A stretch of DNA of 64,000 nucleotides. Source: Naematelia aurantialba. Its lineage: Eukaryota; Basidiomycota; Tremellomycetes; Tremellales; Naemateliaceae. Location of the stretch: contig JAKFAO010000005.1 of the NCBI GenBank assembly GCA_021527695.1, positions 1,116,001 through 1,180,000 of the forward strand, in the 5' to 3' direction. Numbering within the stretch: position 1 is the stretch's first letter; every line of letters begins with the position of its first letter. This document shows, piece by piece, positions 44,187 to 54,312 of the stretch. The position numbers and the translations under genes were made by a program. The notes under the pieces were generated by a model. That model had not been told where the DNA came from and searched no databases. It saw nothing but the letters and a program-made list of their open reading frames with translations.

Positions 44187-46915
44187 ATGTGTGAGCATCT
44201 GGAATAGGTTATGCACGCACACGAGGCTGACTATACAGCGGGATTCTCTGGCTTTGGCCAGAACAACAGTAGTCGGCTCATTTCCTTGCCCATGAACTCT
44301 TCGCTGACCTTTGTGATCAGACGCGAACAAATCCTCTCCCTTCTCATTCGGGTCCACGCGTATGTCCATCACCACTGCCAAGCTACCTTTTTAATGTAGG
44401 ATAGCAGCAGGAAGCACGACGCAGCCTGCAGCGGGCTCACTCTTCGGCAACGCCAACGCCAACTCCTCATCACAGCCCTCGTCTAACTTGTTCGGTGGAG
44501 GGACTTCGAACGCACCTGCAGCAGGAGGTTCAAGCCTATTTGGAGGAGGCTCCACCGCACCTACAGCGGGGACCAGCTTGTTTGGCAATACTGCATCAGC
44601 CCCGGCTGCTGGTACGGGATTGTTTGGCGGCGCCAACGCGGGCACATCAACGCCTGCAAACGGGTCAGGAGGCAGCCTGTTTGGTGCTCCAAAACCTGAG
44701 CAGCCCGCCGGGCAGACCGGTGGCAGCTTGTTCGGTGGCTCATCATCTGGGAATCTATTTGGAGCAGGAGCTGCCTCGGCCAACAGCACATCAGCCCCAT
44801 CAGCACCGTCGACATTCTCTTTCGGCCAGAACAACACGTCCACCACTCCTGCCTCTAGTGCCCCCACCTCCGCCACTATTCCTGCTCCAGGCACTACTGG
44901 CGGTCTCTTCGGCGGTTCGAATACCACCACCAATGCTACCAATAATCAGCCAGCAGCTAGTACAACACCCGCCAAGCCGCTCTTCGGCTTCGGCTCGTCA
45001 TCAGGCTCCACCACGCCCGCAGGTCCGCCACCTACTGCTGCTGGTGGTATGTTCGGGGCAAAGCCGGCTGCACAAGGCGGAAGTCTGTTCGGTGGAGCAG
45101 CCGCGGGAACCAGTGGCTCCAGTACACCAACGGGGACTGCGGGAAGTAACCTCTTCGGCGCGAAACCAGCAGAACCTCAAACGGGCGGAAGCTTGTTTGG
45201 TGCGAAACCAGCCGAGACAAGCACCCCACCATCGAGCAATCTGTTTGGCGCAGCCGCCAAACCTCCCACAGGGTCGACTACGCCTGCCGCACCGCCACCT
45301 GCGACTGGCTCATTGTTCAGTTTCGGTGCGGCCAAGCAGTCCGAGACAGAAACGACGAAACCTGTAGAAGGACCGAAACCCACCGGCTCACTCTTTGGCG
45401 CTCCACCTGCTGCGGGTACCGATGCTAGTAAATCCGCCCAGCCTGCGTCAACGGCCCCCTCGGGAAGCTTGTTCGGCGGAGGCGGTCTGTTTGGCGCAAA
45501 GCCCGCCGAGAAACTGGAGGGAGCTTCTGTGCAACCACCTGCTCCTGCACCTTCCTTCAGCTTTGGCGGCCAAACGTCAGCGTCATCTCAGTCTTCGAGC
45601 GATCCACCCAAAGCGGGAAGCTTATTCGGGAACGTTGCCTCTGCCACGACCAATCCTGCAAACCAGGAAGCGAATAAGTCGGCCAGTAACACCGCACCTA
45701 CTGGCGGGCTTTTCTCGTCTGTCGCTCCCAACGACGCCGGGGACAAGAGCAAGGGAAAAGCTCCGGAAGCTCCTCCGGCCCCAGCGAGTGGCGGCTTCAG
45801 TTTCGGAGGCACGACGGGTACATCTTCGACCGACAAAACCGCGCCGGCACCTGCGGTAACATCAGGCTTGTTTGGAGCAAAACCTGCGGAAGGCGGGGCA
45901 TCGAACGCCGCTCCAGCTGCGTCTACAAGCCTCTTCGGTGGTGTTGCCAAGACCAATGCAATCCCCACTGCGGCTGCTCCGGACACTGCTGGAACCCCCG
46001 GAGCCGGCCAGCCTGCAACGTCGACTACCGAGGCTGCTCCTAATCTGCTGAGGGGCAAAACCGTGGAGGACATTGTGGACGGATGGCAGAGGGACCTGGA
46101 CTCGCAGGTGAAGGAGTTTGAGAGACAGGCCGGAGAGGTGCGAGAGTGGGATAAGATCTTGGTGCAGAATGGCAACGAGGTGTGTTTCGAGCCATATACC
46201 ATTTGATTCGGAGGTCGAGGATCTGGCTTACGGTGACAGATCACTGCGCTCTATCGGCAAGTCCAGACGGCTCAGCAGAACCAGTCGGCCGTGGATTCGG
46301 CGTTGGACTATATTGGCGAACAGCAGAAAGTGCTCGATGGCCTGTTGACGAAATACGAGGGGGACATAGCTGGGTTGGCGAGCGATCCGGCCCGAGCTCC
46401 AGCCAGCAAGTTCCCAGCTGATCGCGAGCGGGAGAAGTCGTGAGTTTCTCCACTACTCTATCAGCCATCTTCTTCTCATCATCACACATTGCCCTTCCCA
46501 TCCCTATACCTAGCACTCCGTCGCGGTGTCAGGCGCAGCGCGGCGGGAAATTGGATGCGGTGTGGCCTATAAACCGATGTACGTGCAACGACTCATGGTG
46601 TACAGGTACAGCCTCGCCGAAGACCTCAACAAGCAGCTGGACGACCTGTCGCGCAACCTCTCGCAGATGATCGAGCAAGTGAACAAGCTGTCTGCACCGG
46701 TCGCTTCGGCCCAGCCGGCCCGTCCGGGCACGCCATCAGCAGCAGACGCAGCGGCGTCGCTGCCCGATGATCCCGTGGGGCAACTGAGTGCGATCTTGGG
46801 CGCGCATCTCAGGGCTTTGGGCTCGATCGAGAACAACGCGGCGAGACTGGAGGGAAAGGTCGGAGAGCTGGAGCGCAGGATGGGCGGCGATAGTGGATTT
46901 GATGCGAGGCGGTGA
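44187..46915 (+). CDS. NSP1: FG-repeat nucleoporin Nsp1/Nup62
   Basis: The best start is ATG 44187. A 4-nt first exon (44187-44190, ATGT) is spliced to exon 2 near 44239, giving MSGFSGFGQNN, the usual beginning of this family. A third exon near 44400 opens a roughly 550-residue FG domain with dozens of SLFGG, NLFGA, GLFGA and FSFG motifs separated by Ala/Thr/Pro/Ser spacers. From about 46050 comes the coiled-coil C-terminal domain (TVEDIVDGWQRDLDSQVKEF, ALDYIGEQQKVLDGLLTKYE, LAEDLNKQLDDLSRNLSQMI). The stop is TGA 46913-46915. Nsp1 forms the central Nup62-type trimer of the nuclear pore and binds transport receptors through FG repeats. It is beside the RanGAP gene, another nuclear transport factor, with SMX3 between them. 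Confidence 0.95.
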
Positions 46916-46969
46916 GACGAGGCGAGACGAGGCAAGACGAGGCAATACGAGGCGAGAGGGGCGAGACGC
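46914..46969. repeat. GAGACGAGGC 10-bp tandem repeat overlapping the NSP1 stop
   Basis: Four adjacent 10-bp units (two exact, then AAGACGAGGC and AATACGAGGC) start inside the TGA stop codon of NSP1. They run into the 3' untranslated region, with a degenerate fifth unit. Confidence 0.75.
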
Positions 46970-47186
46970 TGCTATGACGTGAGGTGTAGATAGCATGCAG
47001 CAGAGGCTATGCCGCCAGGAGGACAGACGAAGACGGACAGACATCTTGGTGTTGCTGTTTGCATTGCAGTGTTACATATGCATGATGAGCTATGTGATGA
47101 CGAACGAGTCTGATTGGTGTCGATCTCGGGCACCCTGCCACTGCCACCTCTGCACCTCTGCCACTGCCACCTGCACCTCTGTCCAG

Positions 47187-48840
47187 CTACACGTCTCCCT
47201 CTATGCGCTCATCCGATGCCTCAACCAAGACCCGATCTGGCGAGATACTAGGACTGCGCGAGACATATCTCCGCCTCGTACCGCCCACATCAGCAGCGCC
47301 ATCTGAGCCCCGTGCTGATGCTGAACGAGAGCGGGAGCGGGAGCGGGACGGCGAACGAGAGATGTACCGCCCTCTATCTGAGCCCGAGCCCGAGGCTGAG
47401 CCGGAAGCGGAAGCGGAAGCTGCACTCGACCGCGACGCGGAACGGCCACGACGACGGAGATCAGGCGACGAGTCGCGGGACGATGGGGGCGTTCGTGAGG
47501 GTGTTCGGGAGGAGATGCGCCGGCGTTTCGAGCGCGATTCTTCTTCCTCGGCATCGTCGTCCTGCTCGCACGTGTCAGCCTGCTCTTGCTCTCGCTCTTG
47601 CTCTGATTTGTGCCAGAACGGGTATCCGCTCAGTGCTTGAAAGGGAGTGAAGAAGCGAAGGAAGAAGCTCACTAAGAGCGACTTGCGGGGCGGTAGGCCC
47701 TCGGTCTCTTCCAGGACCGACCGCTGCGTCAGTCGCGGCAGGATGATATCGCATACGCGTTCTTTGGTGAGTAGCTCGTCGACAAACTCGTCGAAATACG
47801 TCATTGCATACCCGCCTGGCACGTCAGCATCCACGGCAGCTCTTCGCGATACGGAGTGGTAGCGTCTGGGTCTGGGGGTACGAGGCGGTTGGTGGCTAGC
47901 AGCCGACGGTGACGGGGAGGGAGGAGGGGTGGCGGTCGGCTCGATCGGACTCACCAGGCTGCCGGATCCGCAGCTTGCGGTAGTCCCGCATCAGAGGCTC
48001 GAGGATCTCGTACACGTCCATGGCGCGGAACGTGAGGCGTATGTAGAATGCAGCGAGGGCGCGGAGGTATCTGCTGGGTTAGGTCTCCACTACGCACGCA
48101 TCGACGCAAGCCGTAGAAGCACGTATCGAGGGGCCAAGTTCGAGGGGGACGGCGGAACGGTTGCTCTTCTCGGGAGTAGTGAGAGGGAGAAAGAGTCAAG
48201 GGGAAGGGTGTGGGGCGCTGACAAGAACAGCGGATGCGCGCTCACTTGAACTCCTCGGCCAGCAGGTACTCGATCAGAATCTCCTTTTCAGGCTGCAGCT
48301 GCAGCAGCTTGAGGGTGAGACACATGAATTGCGTGGGGATCTGGCGATCGTGTACGCCGCCAATGGCGTTGAGCTCGATGGCTTTGTCGATGATAGATTC
48401 CGCTGGCTCGTCAGCCTGCGGTCGGCGAGTGTGTAGAAGGTAGTGAGGGTAGGAGAGTAGTGGAAGGGAGTAGAGAATCGCAAGTTGGCGTGTGGGAGGG
48501 GTGTAATAGGGACAGAGGAGATGCGAGTGGATCGAGGAGCGGAAGAATAAGGACGGCCATGTCGCACAAGGGGTACATGCTCTCGGAGGAAGACGACTCG
48601 GGAAGACCAACTGAGAGGCGATAGGCGTGGGGAGTAGGGCGAGCAGTACCTACCAGTAAGGGCGAAGCATTGTTCTTTCCAGTAGAGCGTATCGTATATC
48701 CGAGCTCGGATCACCTTCTCGACCAGGAACTAGGAAAGGCAGGTAAGCATTGGCCGTGGGTCGTGAACGGCTATCGTTGAGCGCACCTGGGGGTTGGAGC
48801 CGTGGATCGACTGCGCGCCATAGACCGTCGAGTTGGCCAT
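47187..48840 (-). CDS. PRP38: Pre-mRNA splicing factor Prp38
   Basis: ATG 48840 begins MANSTVYGAQSIHGSNPQ, the highly conserved Prp38 start. Exons then give FLVEKVIRARIYDTLYWKEQ, ESIIDKAIELNAIGGVHD, PTQFMCLTLKLLQLQPEKEI, then LRALAAFYIRLTFRA and MDVYEILEPLMRDYRKLRIR. The last exon encodes MTYFDEFVDELLTKERVCDI and ILPRLTQRSVLEE. A disordered tail follows, rich in RS dipeptides (SRSPSRSRSRSRSAS), down to the stop at 47187. Prp38 joins the precatalytic B complex of the spliceosome. The RS-rich tail is longer than in S. cerevisiae, as usual for basidiomycetes. It is divergent from NC2-beta, 273 bp apart. Confidence 0.95.
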
Positions 48841-49113
48841 TCTGCAGGGCGGCTGCGGGAGGCGAGCTCTGAATGGTTGCTAGTCCTAGCCTGTTCGCTG
48901 GGCTCAGAGGAAGATGCACGTCACTTGGCAGTAACGACGACGGGCACTGACAGTGAGAGGAGAGACAGGTGTCCAAATGTCCAAATTCCATTCCACTACC
49001 CTTGCCACCCGAAAGTAAGTCTGTTTACGTGAAATTCGTCCTGTTCTGCTACTCTCAACGCTGCATCAACAGCCCAACCCTGGCTTGACGGTCCAAAGAA
49101 GTGCAGAGCAGAG

Positions 49114-50117
49114 ATGTCCGACTACGGCGGTCCCGCAGGCGACGACGACGTCGGTCTGCCCAAGGCGACAGTGTTCAAGCTCATCCAAGGTCAGCCTTTC
49201 GGCGCTCCCTTCTCTCCTTCCTTACTGATGTTCGATACACCTCGCCGCTGACCGTCCACTTGACCCATACTGACACCCGACTCTTGGGCAGAGATGCTAC
49301 CGCCCGATATCGCTTGCTCGAAAGAAGCCAAAGACATCATTGTAGAATGCTGCGTCGGTGCGTCCTCGCTCCTCCCTCTCATTTGTCTTGTTGTATGGCG
49401 TCCTGCTCTCATCGGTCTTGGTGAATGTCTTCTTCCTCCCGTACTTCTTGTTCGATGTCCACTCCATATGCATCCACTCCATATGCATCCACTCCATATG
49501 CATCCACTCCATATGCATCCACTCCATATGCATCCACTCCATATGCATCCACTCCATATGCATCTGGAGCGCTTGCTGTAGGGAAGGTAAAGCAGGGATG
49601 GCTGACGACCGCAGAATGGGTCAAACTCATCTCGACCCAATCAAATACCATCTGCGACGAGAGCTCCAAGAAGACCATTTCGCCCGAACACGTCGTCGAG
49701 GCATTACGGGTAGGCCATCTAGTCTCAGTTCTTGTCTCGTCAACTTGTCATCCATCTTGTCTCGTCAACTCGTGTCATCAATTCTTGTCTCTCAACTCGT
49801 GTCATCAATCCTTGTCTCGATAACCCCTGCCACGAGTGATGAGCAGCCCAGACGGCTGACCCGTGTACAGCAACTCGGCTTCGAGGCGTTCATTCCCGAA
49901 GTAGAAGAGAGCAACAAGGAGTTCAAGCAATCACAAAAGGCGCGTCCTGGTCCCCCACCGTCATCCATCCAGTATACCATGCTGGTGCGGCCGCTGATCG
50001 ACGCAGGAACGCACGCGCAACCAACCGGACACTGCTGGGATGTCGCAAGAGGAGCTACTGGCGATGCAGGAGAGGTTGTTTGCTGCCAGTCAGGCGAGGT
50101 TTGAGGCGGGCCAATAA
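49114..50117 (+). CDS. NCB2: Negative cofactor 2 beta (Dr1), histone-fold transcription regulator
   Basis: ATG 49114 starts MSDYGGPAGDDDVGLPKATV and leads, over introns, to EMLPPDIACSKEAKDIIVEC. After a long intron (49358-49614) comes EWVKLISTQSNTICDESSKK, then TISPEHVVEALR and QLGFEAFIPEVEESNKEFKQ. This is the Dr1 histone fold. The family C-terminal helix (MSQEELLAMQERLFAASQAR, then FEAGQ, TAA 50115-50117) lies in a different frame. It is reached cleanly only by a GC-AG intron at 49940-50006, which gives QSQK joined to ERTRNQPDTAG. NC2 alpha/beta clamps TBP on promoters. The family identity is secure; the last intron is inferred. Confidence 0.9.
49459..49563. repeat. Seven perfect tandem copies of a 15-bp unit inside NCB2 intron
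   Basis: The unit CCACTCCATATGCAT is repeated exactly seven times with no spacer or mismatch (105 bases). It contains the palindromes CATATG and ATGCAT. Because 15 is a multiple of 3 and no stop occurs in several frames, it creates spurious repetitive open frames on both strands. Confidence 0.97.
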
Positions 50118-50360
50118 CAGCTAGCCGCCATTCGTCACACACAGCACAATGTCGATTTGGATCTGGCTCTCGGTTTGTTGTATCAATAGGCAAGGGCAGA
50201 GGGCAGACGGCAGAGGATAGCTTGCATATGGTGCATTCGGCGCACACTACATGTATCGAGGCAACCCGTACACCACTAACAGGCTAAAGGGCCGTCCAAG
50301 CGTCCAGACCACCCAACCTCCCCAGCATGCCCAACCCTCAAAGAAACACGGAACTGCGCA

Positions 50361-51768
50361 TTACATGTCCACGCGGTAGTCGGACGACGGCTTGGTCCTC
50401 GTCGCCACGCGCAGCAGGTGGTACACGTCCTTCTGCTCGTCCACGTCCTGCTCGACGCGGCGTTCCAGGCGCTGGACGATGTCTACCGCGCCGAGGCCGT
50501 ACGCCTGCGGGGCGGCGAGGACATCACTGACTACGCGGGAGACGATCTGGCGCGTGCCGACGTCCCACCTGACGCCGTTCACGTCCATCTCCTGCACGCC
50601 CTGGTCGACGCCTGCGAGGTCGCGGAGGCTGTCCCAGCGCACGTGGAGGATCTCGTTGTAGGCGGGCGCGAGGCAGCCTGTGAGGTAGGATTCTGGCGAG
50701 TGGGCCTGCGCGTAGTGGAAGACGGCGAGGGCGAGGTGGGGGCGGTTCAGGGCGGTGCGCACGGTGCGCAGGAGGTGCGCGAGGGCGGGGGCGTAGGTGC
50801 GCGGGAACTGCGGGTCGCCGTAGGCGTCGACGGTGGGATTGAAGACGTTGTGCCGCGCCCACACGAGCAGCGCCGCGTCCGAGTCGATGTGGCTCATGTC
50901 CTCCTTGAGGCGGTCGAGCTCGTCGAGAAACGGCCCGTCCATCTCCTTCTTGTGCCGCTCCATCAGGCCCTGCCGCCGCATCGCGGCACGGTCCCCGCCC
51001 CAGATCTTGGGCTGGAAGTTGGACGCCGCAGAGTTCGGCTTGAGCGTGAACAGGCTGCTGGTCGGGCTGGAGCCCGGCCGCAGCGGCCCAGACCGCTCGA
51101 GGTCGTGGAAGATCTCGCTGAGGATGGTGTTGAACGTCATGGCCTCGGCCGGCGTCTGGCCCTCTCCGCGGCGTTGGCGAGAATGTACGCCCTTGCGCTG
51201 GCGCACAGGCACCTCTGGCACCCGAGCAGCAGGTTCGGACGATCCAGTGTGGGGTCTAAAGCCATGCATGAGTATGGAACACCGCGGCAAGAGAATGGAT
51301 AGACCGCCCGCGACAAAAATGTGAATTGCACAGCGTGTGATTCGCAAGCTCGGGAATGCAAGGTGAACACACTCACTTTGGTATCCTCAGCAGGTCTGCA
51401 AACGTCTCCTCGAAGCTCTGACTATAAAGACGGGTCAGCCACCGGCAGACATACAGCAGATCGACGTACCTCGCGCCAATCGCCGGCCGCGATGGGCGAG
51501 ACGACGAAGACGACCCAGCTCGGCTCATCCCCGCCTCTTCCGCCGACACCCTGTCCTCCTCATGTGTGTGTTGGGTTGGATGTTCTTCTCGTGCAGAAGC
51601 AAAGTCTTCTGATCTAGATCCGTCGTTGGACGTCGCGCTGCTCGCCAGCCGGATCGACGAATTTCGATAGCGCAGGCGTCCACAGCTGGCAAAGTTTCGT
51701 GTCGATGCCCGCCTCGCAGGTGCACGAAGCAGACCCGCCACTTGCTGGTCCAGTCCTCTGGCGAGCAT
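50361..51768 (-). CDS. Mtf2-like mitochondrial protein
   Basis: ATG 51768 starts MLARGLDQQVAGLLRAPARR with an Arg/Ala/Ser-rich presequence (RRASTRNFASCGRL) expected for mitochondrial import. An intron at about 51426-51473 joins the Ser-rich linker to SFEETFADLLRIPK, and another lies near 51258-51375. The C-terminal domain runs from MTFNTILSEIFHDLERSG to the TAA at 50361. It includes WARHNVFNP, YAPALAHLLRTVRTALNRPH, AVFHYAQAHSPESYLTGCLA, PAYNEILHVRWDSLRDL and GVQEMDVNGVRWDVGTRQIV. The SFEETF...MTFN architecture matches Mtf2-like C-terminal domain proteins. Yeast Mtf2/Nam1 stabilises or processes mitochondrial mRNAs. It is head to head with ERV1, another mitochondrial gene, 201 bp apart. Confidence 0.78.
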
Positions 51769-51969
51769 GGTGTCGTTGTGGCTAGAGTCGTGCACTGGAC
51801 TTGCTCTGGATCTGCACGAGATATCGACAGTGACAATGACAGCTGAGAATTGAGGAAGACGACGATATTTTGACGGAGTTTGGCAGCATCTCCGTGCTCT
51901 TGCCATCAGTCATCCTTCTCACTTCTCCAGTCAACGCAAGCACCAAGCACCAGCACCGCACCAAGCAGC

Positions 51970-52641
51970 ATGTCCAGCTCGGAGACTGCCGTGGCTGGCC
52001 CGTCCTCCCAGCCGTTGCGGACGACCAAGGCGACGCACCCACACCTCCCGCCGGGGCTGATCCTGGGCCCCGACGGCAAGGTGTGCAAGGTGTGCAATTC
52101 GTGGCAGGACTTTGCCAAGACCAAAGTCCACAAGAAGGGGGCGGGCGCCGGTGTCGCGAGCGGCATGGGCGCGTTTGCCGGCATGATGAGCGGCACCCCT
52201 ACTAGCAGCGCAGACGCTGCCAGCCACCAACCCGAACAACCTGTAGGAGACGACACGGGAGGCCCTGGGCACGAGGTGTCCGCCGACTCAAGACGCGACT
52301 GTCCAGCCGACAACGCCCTCCTCGGCCGATCGACATGGACCTTCCTCCACACCACAGCGGCGTACTACCCCCTCTCGGCGCCGCCGCAGACACAAGACAA
52401 CATGCGCGCTCTGCTGCTGTCGCTCTCGCTGCTCTACCCATGTACCCCGTGCGCGACCGATTTCCGCGACAACGTCCGCACACACCCCCCGGACCTGAGC
52501 GGGCGCGAAGGACTCAGCCGGTGGTTGTGCGAACGGCATAACGAGGTCAACAAAAAGCTGGGCAAGGAGAGATTCGACTGCGACTGGAAGAGCCTCGATG
52601 AGAGGTGGCGAGATGGCCCGGCAGACGGGCGGTGCGACTGA
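51970..52641 (+). CDS. ERV1: Mitochondrial FAD-linked sulfhydryl oxidase Erv1/ALR
   Basis: A single exon of 223 codons starts at ATG 51970. An N-terminal shuttle CKVC (residues 39-42, in DGKVCKVCNSWQDFAK) is followed by a flexible Gly/Ser/Ala linker. The Erv/ALR domain begins CPADNALLGRSTWTFLHTTA. The redox-active CTPC sits in LLYPCTPCATDFRDNVRTHP beside the FAD, and LCERHNEVNKKLGKERFDC has the HN of FAD binding and the structural CX16C pair. Erv1 reoxidises Mia40 in the intermembrane space and passes electrons to cytochrome c. The N-terminal CxxC arrangement is the mitochondrial rather than the ER (Erv2) type. No intron is needed. Confidence 0.95.
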   Translation: MSSSETAVAGPSSQPLRTTKATHPHLPPGLILGPDGKVCKVCNSWQDFAKTKVHKKGAGAGVASGMGAFAGMMSGTPTSSADAASHQPEQPVGDDTGGPGHEVSADSRRDCPADNALLGRSTWTFLHTTAAYYPLSAPPQTQDNMRALLLSLSLLYPCTPCATDFRDNVRTHPPDLSGREGLSRWLCERHNEVNKKLGKERFDCDWKSLDERWRDGPADGRCD

Positions 52642-52794
52642 TACACTGATACACAACGCAGTCTGGCTGATGGTGGGGGGGGGATCTCCAATCAGCGGGG
52701 CGGTAGGGAGAGGGTGCTCAGACAAGGAGACATATACCATGCATATGCAACACACCCCTCATCGCCGTCGCGTCGTTACATGGCAGTGGCAGCA

Positions 52795-54054
52795 TCACAT
52801 GCCGGTTCCAAACGCCCGCAGCCACACCTTCTGCTGCCACCCCAGCAGAATCGGCAGCATGTCGGTCAAGCCGAACTCTGGCCAATTCGTCCTGACAAAA
52901 TGCAGCTGCGTGTCCTCGCTGGCCTACAACAGGGGTTACCCATCAACACCCCCAGGCAAGGCAATGACGATAAAAGACTCAGGCTCACCTGCCACAGCAT
53001 AAAGTCGCTCAGGCGCTTGACGTTGGACGTCCGGACGAGAATATCGAGCTTGCCGCAGTCGGGCCGTCGGCCAATGGACGCGATAGACCGACACGACTCG
53101 AGTCTGTCGAAAACCTCTTCTGAATCCACATCCCTGGGACGCTTCAGCGCGGGTCAAACTGCACAGAGTGGCAAGGCTCACTCGGCCTGCGTGCCGCGGT
53201 ACGCAGCCTCGACAGTATCCCGCACGGCGGTGGTGATCTCGTCTCTAGACGCGTAGGGACAACAGACATTGAGCACCCCACTGTCTACATGAGCGCACGT
53301 TGCGAGAGAGAAAAGGCGGCGACGTACTTGCGGTGTCCGCGCGTCAGGTGTTCCATCTCATGGATCGCCTCGCGCACATCCTGCGGCAACATCTCGATGC
53401 GGCCTATGAACCTCACTCGGATGCCGTACTGCTGCAGCAGGTCCCTTTGAGCGTCATATCAGCTCAGCATAACTTTGTTGCACAGCGTCGTGCAGTGTCG
53501 TGCCGTGTCGTGCAGTGTCGTACTCACCCGTGTCCACAGAGCTCCATCAACCTCGTCCTGGCTAGCCTCATCAACGCCGCCACCTCGTCTTCTTCCCTCG
53601 AGAAGTTGTCGATCGCAAACGCATAGATCGACACGGCCCGTATCCGGAGCTTCAAGCATACTTCCAGCGTCTACGTGAAAGGCATCATCAGCTCGAAACA
53701 AATGAAGAACGCCTCCTCAGCTCGAAACAAGACCCTGCCTGGGTACGAATTCGGTGCGGGGATAGAGTGACTGTGTAATTTGACGGGAAGACGCACCCGG
53801 CGAAGCGATTGGAAGCCGTCCGAATGGCCTTGAGCGACCTGCATCCCGCGTCCACGGGCATACCTCCTATTGCCATCCATGACGAATCCGACATGCTGTG
53901 GGATCGGGCCGAGCGACAGGAGGTAGAGCAGGATGGACGTGAGGATGGCGTGTACGCGGTGAAGAAACGTCGATAGCAGAGCTGTCGGCCAGCCTGGAGT
54001 CGCCCGAGTCGCCCTTGGCGCCTCTCTCGCCGCAACTCTACGCACTGCACTCAT
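52795..54054 (-). CDS. RER2: cis-Prenyltransferase, dehydrodolichyl diphosphate synthase
   Basis: ATG 54054 begins [21 protein letters not shown] hydrophobic segment follows ([19 protein letters not shown]), then the catalytic [20 protein letters not shown] and [11 protein letters not shown], where Asp of DGNRR is catalytic. Other family exons are [20 protein letters not shown] and [53 protein letters not shown], then [20 protein letters not shown] and [20 protein letters not shown] with EFGL. The stop is TGA 52795-52797. It needs about six short introns. The enzyme makes polyprenyl diphosphate for dolichol, used in N-glycosylation and GPI anchors. The N-terminal membrane helix places it at the ER. 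It is convergent with ERV1 at 153 bp. Confidence 0.93.
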
Positions 54055-54312
54055 TCCTGCTTGTCCCCCCGCTACTCGACTGCCAGGAATGCTGCTATAC
54101 GGACAGATAGACTGCAAGACCGCCAAAGCGTCACCCGCCTCGCCGCCACGTGCCGAATTTCCATCCGATGCGCACCGACATTTCGGCTGGCCACTGCAGA
54201 ACGTCGCAAAGCATCAACACCCACAGCTACCCCATCTCAACTCCATCTCGACTTGGGAGGAGACAGCCTGGCACCTGCAGCTACCCGCCGCTTCATCTAG
54301 ACGAGCCGCACG

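Noticed and set aside
44391..44942. Minus-strand Ala/Pro-rich frame of 183 codons
   Set aside because: It is antisense to the FG-repeat region of NSP1.
49459..49563. CRISPR-like direct repeat array
   Set aside because: The 15-bp units abut with no spacers, lie in an intron of a eukaryotic gene and have no cas genes nearby. It is a simple tandem repeat.
49294..50104. Repetitive proteins (for example with HSICIHSICI or DAYGVDAYGV) on both strands
   Set aside because: They are translations of the 15-bp array in the NCB2 intron in several frames.
50418..51302. Long plus-strand frame of 294 codons
   Set aside because: It is antisense to the Mtf2-like coding exon. High GC and codon bias remove stops on the opposite strand, and the sequence has no family features.
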